64,000 nt of DNA from Alkalimonas collagenimarina (lineage in GTDB: Bacteria; Pseudomonadota; Gammaproteobacteria; Enterobacterales; Alteromonadaceae): contig NZ_JAUZVZ010000010.1 in the NCBI RefSeq assembly GCF_030717845.1, positions 1 through 64,000 of the forward strand, read 5' to 3'. Made by a program: the position numbers and the translations under genes. Positions 1-8,115 of this stretch are shown piece by piece (positions within the stretch are counted from its first letter, which is position 1; each line of letters begins with the position of its first letter). The notes beneath the pieces are model-generated. The model had not been told where the DNA came from and ran no database searches. It saw nothing but the letters and a program-made list of their open reading frames with translations.

Positions 1-34
1 ACCTAAGGTGACTTTTTATACTTTAGAAGACTGT

Positions 35-1228
35 TCAGTCGTGTAAATGCTGCAACAGGACTTCTGGGTTGACATCAGCATCATAGTTGACGCCATCTAC
101 ACCAAAACCAAACAATTGCAAGAAGTCCTGATGATAGCCCGCATAATCGGTCAGTGTATCAATATTGTCGGTTTCCACTTGCTTCCATAATGCTTTTACT
201 TCAGCCTGAATATGCTCAGCCAGTTCTTTGCCATCTTGTCGCAAACGTCCGGCCTCATCTAAGGTAGGTGCTGCACTGTACAACCCCTCACGGAACAAAC
301 CATTTATTTGCTCAATGCAACCTTCATGGCTGCCTTCTGCTTTCATCACGCGGTACAACAAAGAGATATACAGCGGCATAATAGGAATTGCTGAGCTGGC
401 TTGTGTTACCACAGCTTTCAGCGAAGCAACATAGGCTTTACCTTGTTTCTGACTTAACTTGGCGGTGATAGCACTAGCGGCGCGATCCAGATCCTCTTTG
501 GCTTTCCCGATGGTTGCTTTGCCATAGATAGGCCAGGTTAGTTCTTTGCCAATATAAGTATAAGCAACGGTCTGGCAGTTTTCAGCCAGCACACCAGCGG
601 CATCCAGTTGATCCAACCAACGCTCCCAGTCTTCTCCACCCATCACTTTCACAGTATGAGCAATTTCTTCTTCCGTTGCTGGCTCTACACTGACATCTTC
701 AATGACCCGCTTGCTGGTATTCAGGTTTTTCTCTGTATAAGCCTTCGCAATAGGCTTGAGTACCGAGCTGAACACCTCGCCACTGACCGGATCTTTGCGA
801 CGAGGAGCTGCCAAGCTGTAAACCACCAGATCAATCTTACCCATTTCTTGTTGGATCAATTCAATAGCCTGAGCTTTAAGTTCATCGGTAAAGGCATCGC
901 CATTAATATGCTTATTCCACAAGCCGGCGGCATTGGCTTCTTGCTCAAAAGCAGCTGTATTGTACCAACCTGCTGATGCAGTTTTGCTGGCTGTCGGCGC
1001 TTTTTCAAAGAAAATCCCTAAGGTGTTTGCTCCAGAGCCAAACGCAGCGGTAATTCGCGAGGCTAAGCCATAGCCAGTAGAGGCGCCAATCACCAATACA
1101 TTTTTAGGGCCATTGTTTACTGTGCCTTGCTGTTTGACATAATCAATCTGAGATTTGACATGTGCAGCGCAACCAACCGGGTGGGCGTTGGTGCAAATAA
1201 AGCCTCTAACTTTAGGTTGAATGACCAT
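35..1228 (-). CDS. fabV: Trans-2-enoyl-ACP/CoA reductase FabV
   Basis: FabV performs the last, NADH-dependent reduction of the fatty acid elongation cycle (enoyl-ACP to acyl-ACP) in the cytoplasm and is naturally insensitive to triclosan. The 397-residue length is typical. The N-terminus starts [12 protein letters not shown], the nucleotide-binding loop GASTGYG lies at residues 48-54, and the catalytic pair Tyr235 and Lys244 (Y-x8-K spacing, longer than in FabI) is present. It is transcribed away from bolA with about 240 bases between them. No fabI is seen in the window, so FabV may be the main enoyl reductase, but that cannot be judged from here. Family assignment is firm. Confidence 0.96.
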   Translation of the reverse strand: MVIQPKVRGFICTNAHPVGCAAHVKSQIDYVKQQGTVNNGPKNVLVIGASTGYGLASRITAAFGSGANTLGIFFEKAPTASKTASAGWYNTAAFEQEANAAGLWNKHINGDAFTDELKAQAIELIQQEMGKIDLVVYSLAAPRRKDPVSGEVFSSVLKPIAKAYTEKNLNTSKRVIEDVSVEPATEEEIAHTVKVMGGEDWERWLDQLDAAGVLAENCQTVAYTYIGKELTWPIYGKATIGKAKEDLDRAASAITAKLSQKQGKAYVASLKAVVTQASSAIPIMPLYISLLYRVMKAEGSHEGCIEQINGLFREGLYSAAPTLDEAGRLRQDGKELAEHIQAEVKALWKQVETDNIDTLTDYAGYHQDFLQLFGFGVDGVNYDADVNPEVLLQHLHD

Positions 1229-1368
1229 AATAAATCCTGTTTTGCTTCAAAATTGCGACTAGTGTAAGACTTTAACAGCCTAAGCTGGTCGGATCAGCAT
1301 GTTTTTCAATGAAATTATAGAGGAATACTTATATCTCTCTTATCCTATTTAAGGGTAAACAGCTGCAT

Positions 1369-1397
1369 AAAAAAAGCAACGCTATCTACGCTGCTTT
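1369..1397 (-). terminator. Rho-independent terminator of bolA
   Basis: On the minus strand a 9-bp stem (AAAGCAGCG / CGTTGCTTT, one G-T wobble) with a short loop is followed by a run of seven T. It lies just after the bolA stop and before the fabV start region, so it should end the bolA transcript. Confidence 0.8.
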
Positions 1398-1466
1398 CTT
1401 GATAAGACATTCACTGACATAAAAAGCGAAATGAAACTTCGTGCCATTCGCATGAGGCTGGGAACT

Positions 1467-1793
1467 CTATACCGGCAACTTTTTTTCACCTCCCATACAT
1501 TTTGGTGATGCTGGTGGTTTTTCCGCGTAGTACTCATACCATTCACTTGGTGTGTAGGTATGAAGCGCCAGCGCATGTATGTCTTTTGCTATTTCTTCAG
1601 CAACGACCGCATTCACGGCCCGATGTCGTTGCAACAATCGCATACCATCAAAATGTGGAGTGACGATCACCACTTTAAAATGCGACTCTGAACCGGCGGG
1701 GACATTGTGCATATGGCTTTCATTAACAACATCCAACACGACAGGATCAAATGCATCCAATAACTTTTGTTCTATACGGGTGTGGATCAACAT
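1467..1793 (-). CDS. bolA: BolA family protein
   Basis: BolA proteins partner with monothiol glutaredoxins in iron-sulfur trafficking and affect cell shape and stress responses. The 108-residue protein shows the BolA fold signature: MLIHTRIEQKL at the start, ESHMHNVPAGSESHFKV, and the H-R-VN helix (RHRAVNAVVAEEI) ending in the ALALHTYTPSEW motif. I start it at the ATG at 1793 because an AAGGA sits nine bases upstream; a longer open frame continues to 1874 but its extra residues do not fit the family. In enteric bacteria bolA also lies beside yajG-ampG, which are found 2-5 kb away here. Product is clear. Confidence 0.93.
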   Translation of the reverse strand: MLIHTRIEQKLLDAFDPVVLDVVNESHMHNVPAGSESHFKVVIVTPHFDGMRLLQRHRAVNAVVAEEIAKDIHALALHTYTPSEWYEYYAEKPPASPKCMGGEKKLPV

Positions 1794-1921
1794 AGACTTC
1801 ATCCTTTTTTGGTCCTTCCATTTTACTCTAGTTAAAGCCACCAAACTTGCCAGCTTGTTTTTCCTGTCAAGCACTTTATTGAGCAGTAACAGGCTGGCTT
1901 TGCTAAAAAAAATATATTGGT

Positions 1922-2554
1922 CTAAACAGTGGCTGGGATATAACGAAATGTCAGATTAATGCGCAAAGACGTGGCTTTACTTTGTTTCGGCACCCGATGC
2001 AGCCAGTATTGTTGACAGGCTCCCTTCATCAGCAGCAAGCTACCATCGCTTAGCGATAGCTGCAACTGCTCTTCAGTCTGACGGTGTCTTAAATCAAACC
2101 GTCGGGCTTGTCCCAAACTTAATGACGCAATCACCGGATGAGCGCCTAACTCAGGCTCATTATCGGCATGCCAGCCCATGTGCTGATGACCATCACGATA
2201 ATGATTCAACAACACACAATTGAATGTGTGGTGGCAGCTTCGGTTCACATCTGCCACTAAAGCTCGTACCAACGGATGCCATGCCACCGGCATAAAGCGG
2301 GTACCGGAATAACGATAGTGACAATGCGGGTCGCCCATCCATACTTGCTGGCGGGGAATCGCTACCGATTTGCCATACAATCGGATAGCTGGCTGCTGCC
2401 AATCCAGTTCATCACAGAGCTGTTGCAGCAGCACTCTGCTCTTCGCTTCGCTCATCCAATTTGGCCAGAGTGTTAACTCGGCATCAGGCAAAGAAAAATG
2501 CCGAGGCTGCTGTAGCTTGAGCTGCTCGGTGGAGCGTGTCAAAATAGCCGTCAT
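1922..2554 (-). CDS. AlkB-like Fe(II)/2-oxoglutarate dioxygenase
   Basis: This 210-residue protein belongs to the AlkB/ALKBH2-type DNA repair dioxygenases, which remove alkyl groups from bases such as 1-methyladenine by oxidation. The NHYRDG motif (117-122), the iron ligands His129 and Asp131 in WHADNE, the third ligand His186, and Arg198/Arg204 for 2-oxoglutarate and fold are all visible. The start at 2554 (MTAILTR) is preferred; an upstream start would overlap the divergent rlmG gene. It is divergent from rlmG with only about 20 bases between start codons, so the promoters must overlap. The Ada-operon AlkB of E. coli is a different subfamily, so I leave the symbol open. Confidence 0.9.
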   Translation of the reverse strand: MTAILTRSTEQLKLQQPRHFSLPDAELTLWPNWMSEAKSRVLLQQLCDELDWQQPAIRLYGKSVAIPRQQVWMGDPHCHYRYSGTRFMPVAWHPLVRALVADVNRSCHHTFNCVLLNHYRDGHQHMGWHADNEPELGAHPVIASLSLGQARRFDLRHRQTEEQLQLSLSDGSLLLMKGACQQYWLHRVPKQSKATSLRINLTFRYIPATV

Positions 2555-2574
2555 TTTGTAAAGTCCGAGTCCTA

Positions 2575-3738
2575 ATGAACACACATTTTACGTTGGCAGA
2601 GCAAGCTCTGCAATTAAAGCGCTGGCCAGCAGATAGTGACTTTCCAAACCTGCAAGCATGGGATGCAGTCGATGAACTGCTGTTAACTACGGCTTTTGAG
2701 AACATCCAGACCACCAAGCCACACCACGTATTGGTCATCAACGATCACTTTGGTGCCATCAGTTGTGCTCTGCTCGAAGCGCATCCCGAGCTGATGATCT
2801 GGCATCGTAGTGATTCAAGAGTGAGTCAACTTGCTTGCCAACACAACCTGGCGCTGAATCAGCTCGATAGTAGCCAGCTAAATTTCATCAACAGTTTAGA
2901 CCCCTGTCCAATCCAGCCGGATATGGTAATCATGCGTATACCGCGCGATCATGGCTACTTGCAGTATCAGTTACAGCAATTGACTGATGAGATCAGTGCG
3001 CAGACAGCATTGCTGATTGCAGCTAAAGCCAAAGATATCCATAAAAACTTGTTACAACTATTCTCAAATACACTGGGGCCAACCAGCGCCTCGCTGACCA
3101 TCAAGAAATGTCGTTTGCTGCAGTGTCAACTGCAGTGGCCTCTGCCAAAGACAGATAAGTTATGGCCAAAAAAGTGGCCTGCCCTTGCGCAAAATGTTCA
3201 GCTTATCAATCATGCCAATGTCTTCAGTGGCGATCAGTTAGATATCGGCGCGCGTTTTTTGCTCGCTCATTTACCCACAACTCAAGCGGGGCAAACACTG
3301 GTTGACCTTGGCTGCGGTAATGGGGTTCTTGGCCTGTCAGCTTTGCTAGCCAACCCGGAATTACACGTCATATTTTGTGATGAGTCTTATATGGCAGTTG
3401 AGTCGGCGCGTTTAACCGTTATGGAAAATGCACCTCACTTAGCGGCACAGTGCACTTTTTTAATAGACGACGGTCTGAGTCAGCAGGCCAAAGCAAGTGC
3501 AGATTGGGTCTTGTGTAACCCTCCTTTTCATCAACAACAAACGATAACCACGCACGTGGCCAAGCAGATGTTTGTCGATGCCAAACGAGTACTCAAACCC
3601 GGAGGCCATTTACGAATTGTCGCCAATAGGCATCTACCCTATGGCCAACAATTACAACGAATCTTTGCCGGTTGTCGCTGCATTGCGAGCCAGGCAAAGT
3701 TTATCATTTTGGAGTCACAACTCAGGAGTAAAGCATGA
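2575..3738 (+). CDS. rlmG: 23S rRNA (guanine-1835-N2) methyltransferase RlmG
   Basis: RlmG methylates N2 of G1835 in 23S rRNA using S-adenosylmethionine. The 387-residue protein matches the two-domain RlmG/RsmC type: an inactive N-terminal methyltransferase-like half (PNLQAWDAVDELLL near residue 25), the connecting INHANVFSGDQLDIGARF segment, then the active half with VDLGCGNG (about 243-250) and the catalytic NPPFH motif (about 315). The LQAWDA and HANVFS segments and the length are those of RlmG rather than RsmC. The stop overlaps the yajG start by 4 bases, suggesting coupled translation. Confidence 0.92.
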   Translation: MNTHFTLAEQALQLKRWPADSDFPNLQAWDAVDELLLTTAFENIQTTKPHHVLVINDHFGAISCALLEAHPELMIWHRSDSRVSQLACQHNLALNQLDSSQLNFINSLDPCPIQPDMVIMRIPRDHGYLQYQLQQLTDEISAQTALLIAAKAKDIHKNLLQLFSNTLGPTSASLTIKKCRLLQCQLQWPLPKTDKLWPKKWPALAQNVQLINHANVFSGDQLDIGARFLLAHLPTTQAGQTLVDLGCGNGVLGLSALLANPELHVIFCDESYMAVESARLTVMENAPHLAAQCTFLIDDGLSQQAKASADWVLCNPPFHQQQTITTHVAKQMFVDAKRVLKPGGHLRIVANRHLPYGQQLQRIFAGCRCIASQAKFIILESQLRSKA

Positions 3739-4316
3739 AGCGATCCTTTCACCAATTGCTGGTAATCATCGTGATGGGCTTGACCCTTCTGGCCGCCTGC
3801 TCAAGTACACAACGTCCATTATTCATAGATACTGAACTGAGCGCGCCACCAGCACTGGATCTCAACAAGACTCGCTTCCAGTGGCAACTGCAGGATCAGC
3901 GCAGCCAGCCCTATGCCTTACACATCAGTAAAGGCACAGACCGCCGTAGCTATAAAAACAAACTCAATTTGCCAGAGTCCCTGCAACAGCAACTGCAGTA
4001 TATGTTTACCCTTCGCGGCGCCGTGATTGACACAAATGCGTTGACTACTTTGCAATTTAATGTGTTGGAGTTACACGCCAAAGCGAAGCAGCATCCATTG
4101 GATCATGAGGTCCACTCCAGCATTAAGGTGGAGCTAAACATCCGCTCAACGACTGGCGTCTACCGCAAGCGCTTTCAGGGAAAAAGTAGCTATACCGCAC
4201 CTTTTAAGGTCGATCATGCCATGGTTGAACGCGAATTGAAAAAACTGACGGAACAAGTCTTCACTGATATTTTAAACGACACCCACTGGCAAGCTTATTT
4301 AAGGAGTCATCGATGA
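3735..4316 (+). CDS. yajG: YajG-family outer membrane lipoprotein
   Basis: The 193-residue protein begins with a lipoprotein signal peptide ending in the lipobox LLAAC, so Cys22 should be lipidated. The mature part resembles the YajG family (uncharacterised, envelope-located) that is encoded next to ampG in enterics; here it also lies three genes upstream of an AmpG homologue. It overlaps rlmG upstream and the cyclophilin gene downstream by 4 bases each, so the three are likely one translationally coupled unit. No function is established for the family. Confidence 0.8.
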   Translation: MKRSFHQLLVIIVMGLTLLAACSSTQRPLFIDTELSAPPALDLNKTRFQWQLQDQRSQPYALHISKGTDRRSYKNKLNLPESLQQQLQYMFTLRGAVIDTNALTTLQFNVLELHAKAKQHPLDHEVHSSIKVELNIRSTTGVYRKRFQGKSSYTAPFKVDHAMVERELKKLTEQVFTDILNDTHWQAYLRSHR

Positions 4317-4909
4317 GAGCTATCATTCTGAGCTTAGTATTCTGTTTCAACAGTGCTTTAATGGCTGGAGAAACTCTGCAAGCGGATAATTTATTTCCTA
4401 AGGTTGTGTTTCATACCTCACTTGGAGATATTACCGTTGAATTGGATCGCAGCCGCGCCCCCATTGCAGTGAATAACTTTCTTAGTTATGTGAAAACAGA
4501 GCGCTATAACGACACTATATTTCATCGCTTGATCGCCGACTTTGTTCTGCAAGGTGGCGGCTATGCTTCGGATTTCGAGCCGATTACCACGCTAGAGGCC
4601 ATTTTTAATGAATCGGGTAATGGCCTGAAAAATGAAATAGGTACCATCGCTATGGCGAGAACCAGCAACCCACACAGTGCCACCAGCCAGTTTTACTTTA
4701 ATTTATCGGACAATGAAAACCTGGATCCCGGATCTCGTTGGGGTTACACCGTGTTTGGCCGGGTCATGATGGGTATGGATATTCTGGAAAAAGTGAATGA
4801 TTGGGAAACCAGCCATCATGCTGTGACTGGTTGGCCCGATGTTCCGGTGGAACCCATTTTATTGCATAAGGTCACTTTGCAAGCGGAAACTGAGCTCAGT
4901 CAGGAGTAA
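4313..4909 (+). CDS. Exported cyclophilin-type peptidyl-prolyl isomerase
   Basis: Cyclophilins accelerate cis-trans isomerisation of prolyl bonds. The protein has 198 residues with an N-terminal signal peptide (hydrophobic stretch, cleavage probably near MAG-ETL), so it should act in the periplasm like PpiA. The core shows VVFHTSLGDITVELD, then FHRLIADFVLQGGG with the catalytic arginine, MARTSNPHSATSQFYFN, and a GYTVFGRV end motif. It is the third gene of the overlapping rlmG-yajG unit. Whether it is the orthologue of PpiA or a paralogue cannot be decided from the sequence alone. Confidence 0.9.
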   Translation: MRAIILSLVFCFNSALMAGETLQADNLFPKVVFHTSLGDITVELDRSRAPIAVNNFLSYVKTERYNDTIFHRLIADFVLQGGGYASDFEPITTLEAIFNESGNGLKNEIGTIAMARTSNPHSATSQFYFNLSDNENLDPGSRWGYTVFGRVMMGMDILEKVNDWETSHHAVTGWPDVPVEPILLHKVTLQAETELSQE

Positions 4910-4995
4910 TTTTTTCTCTCATCCATGGCGTACCCTACTATACTTGCGATAACAGCAGCATGCTTTGCTGGCATCACAGGAGTTGAGGTAGGTGT

Positions 4996-5316
4996 ATGCT
5001 GGAACTATTTATTGAGCATAAAACACAACAACTAATTTATTACGCGTCGCGTTTTTTTCGCGGCCGTATGCCCCACACTGAACTGCATTTGTTTATCTGG
5101 GATACGCTGGAAGAGTGGGCGCAATTTGGCGTGCGGTTAAAAACACCACAATCTTATCGTGAACAAGTGTTTTGGCATGTGTTGCATCAGTTGGAGTTTT
5201 GGCCTGAGCAGCAACTAATGAGTGATGATGTTTTACGGCAAAACATCCAATATTGCTTGAGCTATCTTAGAGGCAAAGGAGCGGTCCCGCTCGATTGTAT
5301 CGGCATACGTCCTTAA
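4996..5316 (+). CDS. Conserved-looking hypothetical protein, 106 aa
   Basis: I do not recognise this protein. It has 106 residues, is rich in aromatic residues and histidine (for example FIWDTLEEWAQF and VFWHVLHQLEFWPEQQL), has no signal peptide or membrane segment, and looks mostly alpha-helical. An AGGAG-type ribosome binding site (cacaggagttgag) lies upstream, at a slightly long distance. It sits between the cyclophilin gene and the ampG homologue, on the same strand, with about 90 and 115 bases of spacing, so it could be transcribed with either. Coding is supported by position and base composition like its neighbours. Confidence 0.65.
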   Translation: MLELFIEHKTQQLIYYASRFFRGRMPHTELHLFIWDTLEEWAQFGVRLKTPQSYREQVFWHVLHQLEFWPEQQLMSDDVLRQNIQYCLSYLRGKGAVPLDCIGIRP

Positions 5317-5431
5317 CCATCTCGCTTGTCTTCACTGCAAAGTCAGGATTTTTTGTGTTTATTTTCCCATGGAGTATTCCGCATGTTCGTTAGCTTTGCT
5401 ATCGTCAGCACTGTCCTTATGAGAGTCTCCG

Positions 5432-6802
5432 ATGTTATTTAAAACTGAAAGCAAAGTTCAAAGCTGGCGCGAAGCGGTTCACAGCTACCACGATATCCGT
5501 TTGTTTTATATTTTTTTGATGGGATGCGCCTCTGGCTTCCCCTGGGTGCTGATTAGCTCAAATATGAGTGGTTGGTTGCAAGATGCTGGGCTATCACGTG
5601 CTGCGATTGGTTATTTTGGCTCCATTTTTGTGGTCTATGCCCTCAACTTCATGTGGGCACCGTTACTTGACCGGGTAAAACTGCCCCTGCTGCATCGCTT
5701 ATTGGGCCAGCGTCGTAGTTGGATATTTCTTATGCAGAGCCTCATTTTTTGCGCCACACTCTCCATTGCTTTTACCAACCCCGGCTATAGCTTACTCTGG
5801 ACCTCATTGCTGGCGTTATCCATCGCCGTAGCGTCATCCACTCAGGATGTCGCCATCGATGCTTACCGCATCGATATTATTGCTGGTGAAAAACTACGGC
5901 TACCGCCTGCAGCTGCGATGGCGGTAATAGGCTGGTGGACTGGTTACTCGTTGCCGGGCGCTATCGCCTTTTTTAATGCGGATGCTTTAGGCTGGAATAC
6001 GGTCTACCTTGGTATGGCCGGTGTGCAACTGCTGCTGATGCTGGCCACCCTGTATATTCGTGAACCAACTACCGAACGGGTCCAGTTGCAGCAACAAGCC
6101 AGTCAGCGCTATGAGCAACATTTGGGCCAAGGAAGAATTCAAGGCTACCTGGTGTGGTTAAGTGTGACGGTGATTGAGCCTTTTGCTGAGTTTTTCCGGC
6201 GTAATGGCTGGCAGATGGCGCTGGCATTATTGCTTTTCGTCTTTTTATTTAAGATAGGTGAAGCCTTTTTAGGCCGCATGTCGATCCCATTTTATCGAGA
6301 AGTCGGCTTTAGCAATGAGCAAATTGCTGAGTATTCCAAACTGATTGGGTGGTTTGCTATGGTGGTATTTACCCTCATAGGCAGTGCAATTAATATCCGC
6401 TTTGGTATTCTAAGAGGCTTGTTTATTGGTGGCGTTGCCATGGCAGCCAGCAACCTGATGTTCGCCTGGATTGCTGTGATTGGCCCTAACACGGACCTCT
6501 TTTTAGCTACTATTTTAGTGGATAACTTCACCTCCGCTTTTTCTACTGTCGCCTTTGTGTCTTTTTTAACCTACCTGACCGGGCATGCATTTTCGGCTAC
6601 ACAATATGCGTTATTAGCTTCATTAGGTAATCTGGGACGAACGACGCTGGCTTCCTTTAGCGGTGAACTGGTAGATTATCTGGATGGAAATTGGGCCTTA
6701 TTCTTTACCATTACTGCACTCATGGTAATCCCATCGCTTTGCTTATTACTATGGGTTGGTCGAAAATTCAGACAGTTGGAGCCAAAAGCAAGCGCACTTT
6801 AA
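5432..6802 (+). CDS. ampG: AmpG-type muropeptide permease (MFS)
   Basis: AmpG proteins import anhydro-muropeptides from the periplasm for cell wall recycling and thereby feed the signal for AmpC induction. The 456-residue protein is a major facilitator with about 12 hydrophobic segments. The N-terminal FLMGCASGFPWVLISSNMSGWLQDAGLS, the APLLDRV loop and the SSTQDVAIDAYRID segment are typical of AmpG. The yajG family lipoprotein gene nearby supports the assignment, and mpl, which reuses the recovered tripeptide, is also present in this window at 58.6-60 kb. Substrate is inferred from family. Confidence 0.88.
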   Translation: MLFKTESKVQSWREAVHSYHDIRLFYIFLMGCASGFPWVLISSNMSGWLQDAGLSRAAIGYFGSIFVVYALNFMWAPLLDRVKLPLLHRLLGQRRSWIFLMQSLIFCATLSIAFTNPGYSLLWTSLLALSIAVASSTQDVAIDAYRIDIIAGEKLRLPPAAAMAVIGWWTGYSLPGAIAFFNADALGWNTVYLGMAGVQLLLMLATLYIREPTTERVQLQQQASQRYEQHLGQGRIQGYLVWLSVTVIEPFAEFFRRNGWQMALALLLFVFLFKIGEAFLGRMSIPFYREVGFSNEQIAEYSKLIGWFAMVVFTLIGSAINIRFGILRGLFIGGVAMAASNLMFAWIAVIGPNTDLFLATILVDNFTSAFSTVAFVSFLTYLTGHAFSATQYALLASLGNLGRTTLASFSGELVDYLDGNWALFFTITALMVIPSLCLLLWVGRKFRQLEPKASAL

Positions 6803-6823
6803 CAAAGGCCAACTTCAACTCAA

Positions 6824-6851
6824 TTAAAAAAGGGGTCCCTGACGGCACCCC
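6824..6851. terminator. Bidirectional terminator between ampG and the xre gene
   Basis: A GGGGT...ACCCC stem with one internal mismatch lies between the convergent genes. On the minus strand it is followed by a run of six T, so it should work best for the small regulator gene, and less well for ampG. Confidence 0.65.
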
Positions 6852-6872
6852 ATTCTTGTTTATTGCATGCCC

Positions 6873-7112
6873 TTAATTCAGTGCTTGCTTCAAACCCTCT
6901 GCGGGGTCTATTTCAAGCGCTTGACAATAACGTATAAACTCAACGACATCCAACCGTCGCTCCTGGTTTTCAACCTTTCCGATAAAGGAATGAGGGGTTC
7001 CCAGTAACTCCGACAAGCTGCGCATGGTATGGCCTTTTTCTTGACGTTGGCGCTTTAACCAGACACAAAGTCGTTTATTCTCTTCCGAGATAACGCTTTT
7101 ACCACCTTTCAT
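6873..7112 (-). CDS. Small XRE-family helix-turn-helix regulator
   Basis: This 79-residue protein is a single Cro/CI-type helix-turn-helix domain (about residues 15-70): LKRQRQEKGHTMRSLSELLGTPHSFIGKVENQERRLDVVEFIRYCQALEIDP, with the usual recognition-helix and ExxxR(R)L/D pattern. There is no effector domain. It stands alone, convergent with ampG and upstream of a roughly 300-base non-coding stretch. Targets are unknown. Such proteins can be free-standing regulators or remnants of prophage or toxin-antitoxin loci, but no partner gene is visible next to it. Confidence 0.85.
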   Translation of the reverse strand: MKGGKSVISEENKRLCVWLKRQRQEKGHTMRSLSELLGTPHSFIGKVENQERRLDVVEFIRYCQALEIDPAEGLKQALN

Positions 7113-7417
7113 CTAATGAATACTCCCAGCGTTTATTACGCTTTTATTATTTAATTGTTAACTTTTGCCCAAGTTCACTATTCACTCTATCGAGCAAACC
7201 AGTGAAAACAGCTCCATTAAAGCATAGGATGCGACAAGCGTACAGTTACAAGCGTTAAAAATAGCAATTTTACTTGACAGGTCGGATGGGTTTGTTTAGG
7301 GCAACCCTATAATCGGGAAAAAAGTGAGGTTTGACTGTTATCATGCTATGAAACAGCTCGGCTATATCTTTAGTGACTGTCGCTTTTCCCCTATACTGAA
7401 CAAAAAGAGGACATACT
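7113..7417. other. Intergenic region, about 305 bases
   Basis: No gene was recognised. It separates the divergent xre gene and a small membrane protein gene. A perfect TTGACA (7274-7279) and a perfect TATAAT (7308-7313) are both present on the plus strand but are 28 bases apart, too far for one sigma-70 promoter; the TATAAT is preceded by a small AGGG-CAA-CCCT inverted repeat. Promoters for both genes are presumably here. Confidence 0.5.
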
Positions 7418-7591
7418 ATGGTTCGTTTGTTATTTTTACTGCCTCTGGTGATGTTTGCCGCCTGGTTCTGGTTTTTACAGGTTCAGGGGTTGAGCATTAA
7501 ACAAGGCTGGAAAGGCTTCATCTACATAGCTATTTTTAATGCGGCCATTGCATTAGTATTACTGGGAATTATGTGGCTGACCAAGTTGTAG
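7418..7591 (+). CDS. Small two-helix membrane protein, 57 aa
   Basis: A short open frame starts at the ATG at 7418, with AGAGGA placed six bases upstream as a good ribosome binding site. The product MVRLLFLLPLVMFAAWFWFL... has two hydrophobic segments (about residues 3-20 and 35-54) joined by a short basic loop (SIKQGWKG), so it should be an inner membrane hairpin protein. I do not recognise it. It converges on erpA with about 30 bases between stop codons, and its end lies in a shared hairpin. The clear ribosome binding site and membrane-protein composition support it being real. Confidence 0.6.
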   Translation: MVRLLFLLPLVMFAAWFWFLQVQGLSIKQGWKGFIYIAIFNAAIALVLLGIMWLTKL

Positions 7592-7614
7592 CCAGCTGCA
7601 AAGCGGCTACAACT
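7583..7614. terminator. Hairpin between convergent small-protein gene and erpA
   Basis: AAGTTGTAGCC pairs perfectly with GGCTACAACTT across a short loop. It spans the end of the 57-aa gene and lies next to the erpA stop, where a bidirectional terminator is expected. No T-run follows on either strand, so intrinsic termination is uncertain. Confidence 0.45.
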
Positions 7615-7622
7615 TGAATGCA

Positions 7623-7964
7623 TTAAACCGAAAACGAAGAGCCGCAACCGCACGTTGTGGTGGCATTGGGGTTATTTACAATAAAGCGACTGCCTGAAAG
7701 CCCCTCGGTGTAATCCACCGTACCTCCCATCAAGTACTGTAGGCTCATAGGGTCAACTACCATACTTACCCCTTGTTTTTCAATAACAAAGTCACCTTCA
7801 TTGATTTTTTCATCGAAAGTAAAGCCATACTGAAAACCAGAGCAACCACCACCGGTGATATAGACCCGTAACTTTAAAGCCGGGTTTTCTTCTTCTGTGA
7901 CCAGTGTCAGTACTTTGCTGGCGGCAGAATCGGTAAATTCAATAGGTACCTGTACGTCTGTCAT
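7623..7964 (-). CDS. erpA: Iron-sulfur cluster insertion protein ErpA
   Basis: ErpA is an A-type carrier that delivers iron-sulfur clusters to apo-proteins, including enzymes of isoprenoid synthesis. The 113-residue protein begins [18 protein letters not shown] and carries the three conserved cysteines, one in [11 protein letters not shown] (about residue 41) and two in the C-terminal CGCGSSF motif. The start is preceded by AAGGGAGCC. It is divergent from the ClC gene with about 150 bases between. The assignment to ErpA rather than IscA rests on the N-terminal half ([28 protein letters not shown]). Confidence 0.94.
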   Translation of the reverse strand: MTDVQVPIEFTDSAASKVLTLVTEEENPALKLRVYITGGGCSGFQYGFTFDEKINEGDFVIEKQGVSMVVDPMSLQYLMGGTVDYTEGLSGSRFIVNNPNATTTCGCGSSFSV

Positions 7965-8115
7965 GGTGGCTCCCTTATTACATCAATGGTGCGAATTATC
8001 TAATACCTGACTGTTTTATTCAAGTATTCCAGTTCCACAGTCTTAAGTTAAAAAATTTCTGCTTCATCAACAGTATGTTACACTGTATAAAAGCAGCAAA
8101 CTTCTGTGTGTTCTG

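Noticed and set aside
608-976. 122-codon open frame on the plus strand
   Set aside because: It lies fully antisense to fabV, which has unambiguous family motifs; no ribosome site or recognisable protein.
2575-3738. Annotation as RsmC (16S rRNA methyltransferase)
   Set aside because: Length and the LQAWDA and HANVFS segments match RlmG better, although the two share the NPPFH active site.
7274-7313. TTGACA and TATAAT as one promoter
   Set aside because: The spacing is 28 bases, too long for sigma-70; at most one of them is used.
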